A stretch of DNA of 64,000 nt, from the NCBI GenBank assembly GCA_002749535.1, contig MZZL01000392.1:563588-627587 (forward strand), given 5' to 3'. The notes below the pieces were generated by a model that saw only the letters and a program-made list of their open reading frames with translations, made no database searches and was not told the origin of the DNA. A program made the translations under genes and the position numbers. This document shows, piece by piece, positions 33,126-42,893 of the stretch. Every line of letters begins with the position of its first letter. Position 1 is the first letter of the stretch. Origin of the DNA: Apophysomyces variabilis (Eukaryota; Mucoromycota; Mucoromycetes; Mucorales; Mucoraceae).

Positions 33126-35460
33126 CTACTGCTTGCGCAGCTCCTGAGACAACTTGTTCAATGACCAGTTTTTTGCCGCTCTTTGTTGTTCCATGACAGC
33201 GGCAGTCTGTTCCATCGAACATTTGCTCATTTCGGACATGTTATACAAGGCCTTGATTATAGTTAGTCGCCTTGAATAGAACTGCCGTTCTGCAAGAAGC
33301 GGGATGTGTTATTACGAAATGTCTTTATTACATCTGTGATATTTATCGTTATTTACCTTTTACGTCATTGCGCCACGAACTTCCGTACCTCTGATTAAGC
33401 TCTTCGACGGATGGTTTATCTGGGCGCAGGCCCACCGACCATTCTCTCCATAGGTCCACGACTGACGTGATATCCCTGCTTAAGCTGTAGCGCACAAGTT
33501 CAGGATTAAACACTCCTTTTGTCTGCTGAGCAACAACAGGAGCAGGGCCAACAGCAGCAGGGCCAAGTTGCTGGTGGCTATCACCAGAAACAAACACCGA
33601 GCACGCTTGACGTAACAACTGCATGTCACGACGCAAATCGTTGATGCCTTCCACGACATCCATGGCTACCACGGGTTGGGGCTCTCGTTGCGTTGTTAGC
33701 ATATTTTGCAGTATAGCCTGGTTGGCATCTATTTTGGCATTGATGTTCTGCAACTGCCGACTCATCAACGGCATTGCCTGCTGAAGTTGCATCTCAACTG
33801 GTACTTGAGCAATTTGACACATTGAAAGTAATTCTTTTTCGAACGTAAGAAATTCGGGATCTTGGAAGATAGCATGATTAAAAAAAGGATTATCACCGTG
33901 CTCCAAACGGAACATAACAGCATCTTGCAGTAAAACCCTCCTCATATGTCTGAGAAGCTGAAGGAAAGCTTGGGCGCAAATCGAATTTTCGTAATCTTCG
34001 CCTGCCTGAATCTTTTCAAGCAAACCATCTACCTCGGGAAATATCTTTTGCTGTAAGCTTTGCGGTGGACATACAGTAGCTCTCGGTAGCCAGAATTGGC
34101 CTGGATGCAAATACGCATTAAGTATGAAGTTATTAGTAAACCATATACAAAAGCCCGGTCCTCCTTTTGTTCAATTGCTTCTGCAGTCCCGTTTACCTTT
34201 CTCCTCTGGAAACCCATTCATAATACGAATCGATTTTCGTGGCAACGACGTCAAATAGCATGCCTCCATGCTCTCCATGTTCCAACGGCCATGCCGTCTT
34301 AGTTGGTCCTCTGTCGCACCATCGATTTCTGCATGTCTAGCGCCACTACCACGGCATGCATGGGTTTTTTTCGTGCTTGTAATATTACAAGCATTGAATG
34401 CTCGAGATATTGTGCTCAGCTGAGTACCGTAGCTCATCGCCCGGGTCGTATATACCCCCTTGGCAACCTTGATATCAAACCAATCCGAGTTTTTTCTAAA
34501 GCTCGGGAAGGCTTCATTTCGGATCTGCCACCGATAAAAGAAATACATGGCTAATGCTCCAAATGCACACAGACGGTAGTCGCGATGTCTGATGGTGCCA
34601 GCGTACTGAAGAGTGCCAAACTTTGTTGTTTTCCCGTGATCAATACGAGCGACTAACACAGGGCAGTCAGAAAATCCCTCGTCAGCAAAGTCCAGAGAGA
34701 AAAGATCTGCAAGCTCCATATCGCGGGTCGTCTCCCCGCGAAGCAATAGCATATGTTGCAGGAGAAAGACCATTCGGTCCCGGAAGGACTTCTCTTTACC
34801 TTCAGCGAAGTAAAACATGGAGACTTTCAAGAATTCAGCGGGCGTATACCCATCGTTGACGCTATTTATTGCGCGATCTTGGTAACTTTCTCGATACCTC
34901 TGGCGCTCGCCGTAGCGCCTTGAAGCAAGCCAAGCTTGCAGCGCTTTTCCACGCGGGCTAGGTTCACTGACCAGATTCCTCGACGCTTGCGACGCATGTA
35001 AATCAACTACTGCTTTTATATATTGCAAGATAGTCTCCATTCTCAACTCATACGGCTTGCCATCACTCTTAAGGCCTTTCCTAGTGTTGCCTCGTGGGAT
35101 AACAACCTCGTCCAGAAAGCGAAGCAGCTTAGCTTCTGTTACGATCGTCCCGTTTTCATAGTTATTTTCAATACAGAATTGCTACTCATACATTATATAT
35201 ATAATTTTTTGTTTTAGGAAAAGAACAGTAAGATCTTCTCTGTGCGTCATTGCATGTGCTTTTTCCCTCTCTTTCTCTTTATTTACCTCGAACATACGCT
35301 GTTTACGAAGGTACGCTTTCCGTGTATTCAACGGCCTTTCTTCCTCCCGGGAGGCCAATGCCCGAGTAACTACAGCAGCTTCTTTCGATACGTTATTGAT
35401 ACGATTGCTAATCTGTTGGCTTCGGGAACTATGTAACGTAGCACAAGATGCCGAAGACAT
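33126..35460 (-). CDS. Crypton-like tyrosine recombinase with NDC10-like core and GCR1_C DNA-binding domain, intact
   Basis: Four exons (35460-35287, 35181-34197, 34100-33357, 33289-33126) join to 688 residues with no stop or frameshift. An N-terminal SAM-like part carries KAYLRKQRMFE and IVTEAKLLRFLDEVV. The tyrosine-recombinase core shows the first Arg in MLLLRGETTR, then KKTHACRGSGARHAE (His-x-x-Arg), RRHGRW and the putative nucleophile Tyr in EACYLTSLPRK. After it come KIFPEVDGLLEKI and an oligomerisation-like Gln-rich stretch. The end is a GCR1_C domain (SVVDLWREWSVGLRPDKPSV, SSWRND, RQFYSRRLTIIKAL). This layout is that of fungal Crypton-derived genes. The protein should cut and rejoin DNA through the Tyr. 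An intact frame argues for recent activity or domestication. Confidence 0.88.
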
Positions 35461-35559
35461 TTAATTAAAACTGAAATAACAACCGAGAAAAAAAAAAGAG
35501 AAGATAAAAGGGAGAAAAGAAAGCAAAACAATAAATGCTAACAAATGGATCCGGGTATT

Positions 35560-35790
35560 TCAGTTGAGTCACTGGAGTCACAGAAATAGCTGGTGACTCG
35601 CATTGTGACACCCCTAAAATTTTCGGCAGATACCTTTCACAATATAACAAATGCAGGTCACAGGGTCACAAATTTTTGGCTGGCTGGGTCACCGAGCGGG
35701 TCACAGCCTATACCTGAGGTATTTGCCGTGTCCACAGCCAACCGACTTGGTTATACCGCAGGTATAACGAAGTTTGGGTCACAACCGGGG
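35560..35790. repeat. GTGAC/GTCAC motif cluster, right copy
   Basis: Shares with 32490-32760, in the same order and orientation, the blocks AATTTTTGGC (35671), GTCACCGAGC (35688) and TACCTGAGGTATTT (about 35711). At least eight GTCAC or GTGAC words are dispersed among them. It lies 100-330 nt upstream of the recombinase ATG. Confidence 0.6.
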
Positions 35791-35884
35791 GGGGGGGTGG
35801 GGGGAGACGTCCGGCAGGCGTCGGGAAGGGGGAGGACCGGTAGTTAGTCGTAGTAGTAGTAGTAGAAGTGTTTTCGGCTAAACC

Positions 35885-35947
35885 ACTCATGTGTCCCATT
35901 ATGTTCCATGTCTCCACTCATGTGTCCCATTATGTTCCATGTCTCCA
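35885..35947 (+). repeat. 31-bp perfect tandem duplication
   Basis: ACTCATGTGTCCCATTATG and the bases after it occur twice head to tail without mismatch, followed by a third partial start. No coding role is apparent. Confidence 0.85.
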
Positions 35948-36405
35948 TGCTGACCATGTCATGGGCATTTTCATACATACGGTCTACAACTTTTTAATAA
36001 GTGTTAAATAGTGTTTAAATAGCCTAAACTTCAACCATTTCTTTTTTTACAACCTACGGATCTTCCTTTCACATCCCCTCTGCCTCTTCCTCTTTCACAA
36101 CTGTTCCCTCCCCTCTTTAGTTAAATTTCTTTTTTTTTTCTTCTTCTTCTTCTTCCTCCTTTTTTCTTTTGGACGAGTACAACTAATAGCCATTCACAAC
36201 TGGAAAAATATATTGGATTGGATTTCGGTTTTACTTAAAATTGTTTTCTTTTATTCTCTAACTTATTGATCGAAAGATCAAAAAAAAACACGCTAATAAA
36301 AAGAAAGGAAAATAGGAATGAGAAAGAGAAAAATAAAGTAGAAAATAAAATAAAATAAAGGAAAAGATAAGAAAAGACAATTATTACTATCCACCTAAGT
36401 GGACG

Positions 36406-38699
36406 TTAAGTGTTGCTTTTTTGCTTTTTCATGTTTTTTATAAACTTATCCACGGAAACCTGCTGCGCCCGCCGCTTCCGCTCCAAGAGGTCCACTGCTC
36501 CCTGTTCATCTGGGGCTTCCTTGGACGAAACAAGACGGTAAATTTCGGTAATCAAGAACTTACGGCGATGGAAGGCTTGACGCGCCTTGTCTGTCTTGCG
36601 CCACCTCGCTTTGAACTTTTTTCCAGCTCTTCTATGGGCGGCTGGCCTCCCATCCCCAACTTCCACTCCTTCCAAACATTTGGCACTGTGGTAAGTTTTG
36701 CGAACTCGTACTCGATTGGAATGGAATCATCAGGGCATGGTTCCTCGGTCTGCAGCTGTATTTGCGGCTGTGGTTCTGCTGCTGCTGCTGATGTCGTTGC
36801 GAGCATGGAGAGTCCCGGGGAGACGCCAACAGGAACCAGCCTGAAGGCGGCCGTCCCATCCACCAGGGAATCAACGGTCTTTTTCAAACTTTCGACAGAC
36901 GTATCCAAACAGGTGCGCAAGGTATCATAGTGGACCTCGTTTTGGTGGTATATTGCATCCAGCCGGCGGCTCACATCGGGTATAACGGTTGCTAACCGCA
37001 AATCAGCTGGGGTATTTTCGGTTTGGGTATAGTGTTGAAGGTTATTCGAGAATGAAATAAATTCCGGCGACTGGAAGATGTCGTGGTTGAATATGGCATG
37101 GTTAGGTACCAAGTGCCGAAGGCACGCGACGTCTTGCACCAGCACCGTCCTCATCACCTGCAACAGCCGAAGGAACCCTTGGGCACATATGGTCGGCTCT
37201 GCTTCTCGTCCTGCTTCTACCCTGTCCAGCCAGCCATCCACCTCGGGAAAAATACGCGCAGTCAATGCCGATGGCGGTTCTAAGGAGGAGCGAGGCAGCC
37301 AGTACTGCCCTCGGCTTGCCGGGAAGCCAGCCATGACTCGGATGGCCCCACGAGGCAATGCAGTGAGGTACCAGGTCTCCATCACATCGTTGCTCCACCT
37401 TCCATGACGCCTGACGTCGTCGATTTCGGCTCCGTTTTCCTCTGCATACCGGGCGCCCGAGCCACGGCCAGCGTGTGTCTTCTTTTTGCTGCGTATGTGG
37501 CACGCCTCAAATGCCCGGTTGATGGCGGCAAGCTGAGCATTGTATGTGATTTCTTTGGTAGGAAATCTACCTGTCGCCGACTTTTAGTGGTCCATGGATC
37601 GATGCGCTAACTGGATTTATTTTTTCTCCTTACCTTTTGCTACTTTTATGTCAAACCAATCTTGGTTCCTGGACAGGGAGGGAAACGGTTCGCCCGCAAC
37701 GTGCCAGCGAAAGAAAAAATAGAGCGCGAGACCACCAAAGGAGCACAAACGAACATCTTTGTGTCGGATGCAGGCGGCATAGTCATTCCGGTTGGTTCGG
37801 TTGGTTTTGCCTTGCGTCAAGAGAGCGACCAAAGCCGGGCACTTGCTATAACCTTCCTCCTTAAAGTCAAGAAAGAACAAGTCTGCAAGCTCCAGAGCTC
37901 GCGTGGACTCTCCACGCAGCAACATCATGTGCTGCAACAGAAATGTCATACGGTTGCGCGTATCAGGCTCGGTATTGGCACGAAGGTAGTACATGGACAT
38001 GTTCAGCAGCTCCTCAGACGTATAACCGTCCTGGATCGTCCCAATACCACGGTCAATATAATTGGTTTTTTTTCTAGTTGATTCGTGGCTGATCTTGCTT
38101 TGGAGCCACGTCTTTAGGGCCTCTCCACGAGGATGGGGGTGTGAGTTTAGTTTTAAGGCTTTTTGGGTGAAATAAAGATCGCAAATGGCTTTCACGTACG
38201 AATCCCACGCAGAACGTCCAAGTTGGTAAGGCCTACCGTCGGTTGGTTTGCGTTTTTGATTTCCTCTTATGGAAACCACTTCTTCCAGAAATCGAATCAG
38301 TTTTGCCTCGGTCACGATGTGGCCATCTGTGTACTGCTGATCCCTACAATAGGCCTATAAGGCAACCAGTAAGCAAGGCATTCTACAGTTAAATAAAGAA
38401 CAAAATAGCAAGTACGTTACCATGAATTGCTTTTGTTTCGGTTCATACTGCGCTTTGGTACTAGCGCTCTGCATCTCCTTCTTCAAGCTCAATGCACGCA
38501 CAACAACTTCGTGATCTCGTGTACAATTTTGGATTGACTGCTCCAACTCAGGATCAGTGGCGGCAGTGCTACCGGTTGCAACCGGTAGAGGGGCGACCTC
38601 CTCCTCCTCCTGCTCCTGCTGCTGCTGCTGCTGCTGCTGCTGATGGTCTGGGGTACATGCTTCGAAGGCACTGCCGTTGGAGGATAGTCTTTGGAACAT
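36406..38699 (-). pseudogene. Crypton-like tyrosine recombinase (copy 2) with one frameshift
   Basis: Exons 38699-38421, 38354-37634 and 37552-36406 read as a full-length relative of copy 1. The N-terminus has a poly-Gln run coded by CTG-strand triplets near 38619-38642. Then come HIVTEAKLIRFLEEVVSIRG and MMLLRGESTRALELADLF (first Arg), KKTHAGRGSGARYAEENGAE, RRHGRW and ETWYLTALPRG (Tyr). The GCR1_C-like end has VPNVWKEWKLGMGGQPPIEE. Within that last domain the frame breaks at a run of six A (36617-36622): seven A would continue into FKARWRKTDKARQAFHRRKF and finish at 36406. Intron positions differ from copy 1. One base separates it from an intact gene, so either recent decay or a sequence error is possible. 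Confidence 0.8.
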
Positions 38700-40605
38700 T
38701 CGATGTGTGATGCTGCACTGGCCTTTCGCGGATTTACCTGTCAAAAGCTTTGAGGAAAAGAAGTAAAAACCAACACACTTAGCATCTTTATATAGAGAAC
38801 AGGGAGTTGGTGGGAAAAATATGCGGTTCACTCATAGAACCGGGCCATTGGTACAATGTCTTATGTATGTTATAAAAATGTACGCTAAACTAGGTAGTTT
38901 CACCTAAGTCCAAAGAACCAAATAGGGCGAGATCCATGGTTCTTTGAAAGCCAGATGTTTGGATTATGTAAAACTGTGATACTATGCAAAAAACTGTCCG
39001 TTCTGAAAAGGGCTTTCGAAACATCTAGCACCTTAGCTTAGCAGTGTCAGATCCATGCGACGGAAGGTAGGAATCCAATGCTTTAATTTGGTTTCACCAT
39101 GCGTTTAGTGAGAGCTGCAACGCAAGTTGAAAATCTTTCATTTCACACACAAGCGATAGGCATGTTTAGGAGGAATGCTATGCCATAGAATCAACCGAGC
39201 GCGAAGTAGAGAGATAGCCTCATTTAAACAAAAATATTAGTTCAATTCGATCTATATAACTCTTTTCTCTGCTTTTTAATTCCCTTCCTTCTATTATTAC
39301 TGTCTTTTCCCAAAGCAAGAAGATTAAGATGACAACAATGGTAAATAAAGCTTACTTTATCATTCATCCATCTCCCATTTGTCTGCTTATATATTTTCAG
39401 TTGTTTCGTTTCCTTTCCCTTTTCATTTTTTTCTTTTAATAAAGAAATCTGATACGCATAACCTTATCTTAAGTGACACAAAAATAGAGAGCGAGAGAGA
39501 GAGAGAGAGAGAGAGAGAATTGGGAGAGAAATTAAGAGTGTATGCGTGTGCGTGTGTGTTGGGTGCTGTGCCTGGCTCAACCAAAATTTCAGGACCGGGG
39601 ATTTTGTGGGGGCGGAGAGGGCGAACGCCTCGTTTACATACTGTATGTTCCGGTATTTCAGTCCGGTCACAGTACAGACCGTGACTCGCTCCCATATATG
39701 GATATATACCCAAAACTAATAGGTTTTTGATTGGATACTCCTTTGGGGTACTCTTTCCCGCAGACACTTCAAGCCCGCCAGTCTTTCTTCAGTTGAAAAT
39801 TGATTTTATCAGAATGCCAATGAGCACTTGCGCCATTCGGCCTATCTGCTCTAGCTAGATCGAAAAAGAACTAAAAAGAACTAAAAAATCCCTTAGGCTC
39901 TGCAGGGCAAAAAATGAGGAGAGAAAGGAATAGTGATATAAGTAAGCGGACTAGGGGAGCAACAATGGATAACATGGAGAGATGGGGAAAGAGTGGAGAG
40001 TGTTAAGAGGACGAGTCAGGGAAAGAGTTGGTGGGGAGGAATGCCAGTGATTTATTTGGAGGCTTTGATATCCATTGTAGAAAAGGGCTAGTTGTTGAGG
40101 ATTCAGGGGTTATGTCAGGCGGTGGGCGGCAGAGGCGGTTTATGTCGAGCAGTATGGAGGAGAGGGTGGGCCATATGCGTTGCCAGTGAAGTATTTGTTG
40201 TTGCAATTGAGGTGGGCGGGTGGGAAGCTGGTTTAGGGTGTAGGAGAGGGGGTCAACGACGACAACGGGTACGTTCAGTTTACTATGACACTGCAGACAA
40301 GATATCACGTGGGCACGGGAGAGCTGGGCTTGTTCAGGGCAGTTTCCACAAAGCCAAGGTCTGCCAGAAGGCATCCACCCGAGTCGCCAGCGGATACATC
40401 GGCTGCGTTCGTATCTAGTCAGTCTTTCTTCAGTAAGCCTCTCAGTGACTTAGAATGTGACAGTTGTGAAATTAATCTGTGACTACTTAGTCGGTGTTTT
40501 TTCCCACGAAAAATTTACAGTCACGATAGGTTAAAATTCTATAAAAAGGCATTTTTTTCTTTTTAATTGAATCTTTGTTTTCTTTCTGGTCCTCGGACCT
40601 TTTTA
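38700..40605. other. intergenic with microsatellite, no gene recognised
   Basis: An upstream start for copy 2 at 38831 is possible in the same frame. A GA microsatellite lies at about 39484-39518. The frames around 39423-39767 and 40003-40418 are open on both strands and biased in composition, with no family resemblance. Confidence 0.35.
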
Positions 40606-40855
40606 GTCTTTGGGCTTTTTTTGGCTCCCGGACTCTTTTAGTCTTTGGGCTTTTCTTGGCTCCCGGACTCTTTTAGTCTTTGGGCTTTTCTTGGCCCCCG
40701 GACTTCTTTTAGTCTTTGGGCTTTTCTTGGCTCCCGGACTCTTTTAGTCTTTGGGCTTTTCTTGGCCCCCGGACTTCTTTTAGTCTTTGGGCTTTTCTTG
40801 GCTCCCGGACTCTTTTAGTCTTTGGGCTTTTCTTGGCCCCCGGACTTCTTTTCAG
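40606..40855 (+). repeat. 35-36 bp tandem repeat with a 71-bp dimer period
   Basis: About seven head-to-tail units of the form CCCGGACTCTTTTAGTCTTT plus GGGCTTTTCTTGGCT. Two variants alternate (CTCCCGGACTC and CCCCCGGACTTC), so the higher-order period is about 71 bp, present about three times. It lies about 120 bp left of the DIRS element. Confidence 0.9.
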
Positions 40856-40974
40856 CAGGAAGAAAATGAAAAATGTGTTGTGCTGCGTCGTCGGCGAGAT
40901 GATAACCATAAAGGTACAGCTGCATGCTGAGAAAGGCTGCGCAAACTACGCTTCGCGTCAGCCGTGTTCTCTTT

Positions 40975-41100
40975 ATTGTGCTACATACCTAACGCAACGC
41001 TGGTTGCCTCCGTTCAAAGCTCTAATATTGTACAATCCCTCATTGACGCGCTTTATTGGTTGAAAAACTATAATAAAACAAAATTTTCTCTCTAAGTCTG
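40975..41100 (+). repeat. DIRS left inverted terminal repeat
   Basis: The outer part (ATTGTGCTACATACCTAACG onward) is complementary to 48130-48172. The inner part (41030-41099, starting GTACAATCCCTCATTG) is complementary over about 70 bp to 48298-48371, apart from a 4-nt indel and a few changes. Confidence 0.85.
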
Positions 41101-41161
41101 TTTCCTCCTATCTTTCAAAGCCGCGCAGTCGTGGAGTACTAATCAATCATATCGATGGGCT

Positions 41162-41770
41162 ATGGAAAACATTACCACAAATTCCATACCGCTCTCAGCA
41201 GAACAATTCGAGCAGCTCTACCAAGAGTTTGTCCGAAAATTTCGAGTCGAGGAACAATCGAAACGTGAAAAGTCGACTCTAGCAGCAGAAATTCTCGAGG
41301 AACTCGTTGCCTTTTCCAAGACAGACCTTAGAGCCGATTTTCAAACACTTTTACAAGCACACAGCTCAATACACCGAAGGAGACTGGACGACAGGAGAAA
41401 CAATCAATAAGGTCTTCATACCTGACCTCAAGAAAAACAAACGTTGATGCCTATCAAGTCGTTTCCAGTAAATACAAAGACGCAGATCGATTACAATGCG
41501 CAGTACGAGCGACCCCAGAAATCTTCGAACAACTTAAATTTCTTGTTGAAGGAGGAGAATTTTCAAGCAGAGATATCCTCCTCAATGTTTTGGAACGACT
41601 CAGGCGTCTCGCAGTATACAACTTCACGACCGCTAAGTATATTGAGCAAGAAGCTCGAGACATCGCAACAAAAGCACTCAAGCTCCCTGCCTCTCACACA
41701 CTTCGCAGAACAGAACGATGACGGCAAGAAAACAGCTTTCTCTACCGAAATGGTGGAAAAATTCAATTAA
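41162..41770 (+). pseudogene. DIRS gag-like gene, frameshifted
   Basis: It starts ENITTNSIPLSAEQFEQLYQ and FVRKFRVEEQ and is clearly related to the intact gag-like ORF at 49060-49833 (IPISEEQFQLLY, FARKFRFEEQ). The frame breaks near 41400 and resumes in another frame through 41770. This is the nucleocapsid-like protein of the element. Confidence 0.7.
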
Positions 41771-42049
41771 GCTAGATTTGAATCAGCTTTACTTAAGAAA
41801 TCCCTTACCAATCAGGAAACAATAACAACTTCCGACGATCTTACAAGGGGTACAATCAGCACAAGGAAATAACAGGAACCGATCCTTTTTCAGCAGATAT
41901 CGGGCAATCTCGGGAAACACACCGGAAAAATCCAACATTTCAAGCGCAACAAACCTTCAAGGACCAGTAAGCGAAGAGAGAGCAACCCATCGGTGCAAAG
42001 AGACGATACCGAACACTCTAACAAGACTTCAGACGGATTTCTTGCCCGG

Positions 42050-42247
42050 AGAATGGCTTACTCACTTCAAAGAACATTGGGCAAAACCAATCGTACATCT
42101 GTGGCCATCATCAGTGGTTTCAGAGGGCTATAGAATATAATGGATCAAGACTCAAACTCCATAGCGACAAAAAGTACTCAATCACTCTCTGGAAGACGAG
42201 CAAGCTATCGACGAGACTGTGACAAAATTTCTAGCAGCAGGTATTAT
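42050..42247 (+). pseudogene. DIRS reverse transcriptase, 5' part before the hAT insertion
   Basis: Translation LTHFKEHWAKPIVHLW runs on to DETVTKFLAAG and continues after the insertion as IIDKSPTQSENYLSNFF (46238 onward). The hAT element cuts the RT coding sequence exactly between these pieces. Confidence 0.7.
42240..42247 (+). repeat. hAT target-site duplication, left
   Basis: GGTATTAT, identical to 46230-46237. Eight-base duplications are the hallmark of hAT insertion. Confidence 0.93.
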
Positions 42248-42255
42248 TAGGGGTC

Positions 42256-42370
42256 TCCACGAATCGAATCGAATCGAATAACAGTATATTCGTATTCGAT
42301 TCGATTCGTCACTGAACGATTCGTATTCGATTCGCCTATATTCGTCAAATTAACGAATCGAATCGAATCA
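42256..42370. repeat. hAT subterminal CGAAT repeats, left end
   Basis: Tandem and inverted copies of ACGAATCGAATCGAAT with ATTCGTATTCGATTCG. Such arrays are typical transposase-binding sites in hAT ends. Confidence 0.85.
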
Positions 42371-42893
42371 ACCAATGAAATGAAGAAGTATTGCAGATTA
42401 AGAATGTAAAGCCTCTGTTCCCCTGCCACAGGTTGTTGTTGTCGTTTGAAAAAATTATATACGTTCTCAAAAGAAAAGAGAATGAAAAAACAGATTGCAT
42501 TCTGACTACGCATGCTGAATTGGATTAGAAGAAAAGAAAATGGCCAATTTGTTCTGTTGCCAAATTAAAAGCTCAAACCGACTTGTAAGCAGAAAAAGAA
42601 TATAGGAAGTCAAAATGCTTAGATTGTCCGTGTCATAAAAAAGCAAGCTTTATTGTATTAAGGTCGTCAAGCTATCCGGAACATATAAAAAGAAAAAGAG
42701 TAGCGGCATTATGATGAAGTAGACTGCATTGCGTTGAGGATTAAGAGATTGCGGAAGCAGTTGTTGTCTTTATGCCGATATTAAATTTCCGAAAGATAAG
42801 GAAGGGTACAAGGCAAGAGAAGGAAAAGGAAAAAGAAGTGAAACGATAAGTAAAGAGTAAACGCATCATCTTTGAGACTGTGAAAAAAGATTT
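42371..42893. other. hAT 3' noncoding region
   Basis: AT-rich DNA between the left subterminal repeats and the transposase stop codon. The frame at 42247-42513 (minus) is a by-product of the repeats. No other gene is seen. Confidence 0.5.

Larger units (their letters stand above)
32490..35790 (-). mobile_element. Crypton-like tyrosine-recombinase transposon (copy 1)
   Basis: Contains an intact recombinase/GCR1-type gene bounded by two related motif clusters. Cryptons move as DNA through a tyrosine recombinase and lack terminal inverted repeats, so true ends cannot be read here. The limits given are those of the motif clusters and are provisional. The TEPA-repeat gene immediately to the left may also belong to the element. 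Confidence 0.55.
35461..36405. other. spacer between the two Crypton-like copies
   Basis: Holds the right motif cluster, a G-run near 35787-35806, a TAG-type microsatellite near 35847-35867, a 31-bp tandem duplication and T/C-rich tracts. No gene is seen. Confidence 0.5.

Noticed and set aside
36617..36622. Programmed -1 frameshift in Crypton copy 2
   Set aside because: The A6 run is in the wrong phase for a canonical X-XXY-YYZ slippery site, and copy 1 needs no frameshift; decay or sequence error is likelier.
40716..41063. Plus-strand frame of 115 codons with repeated FSLWAFLG
   Set aside because: It is a translation of the tandem repeat, with no separate support.
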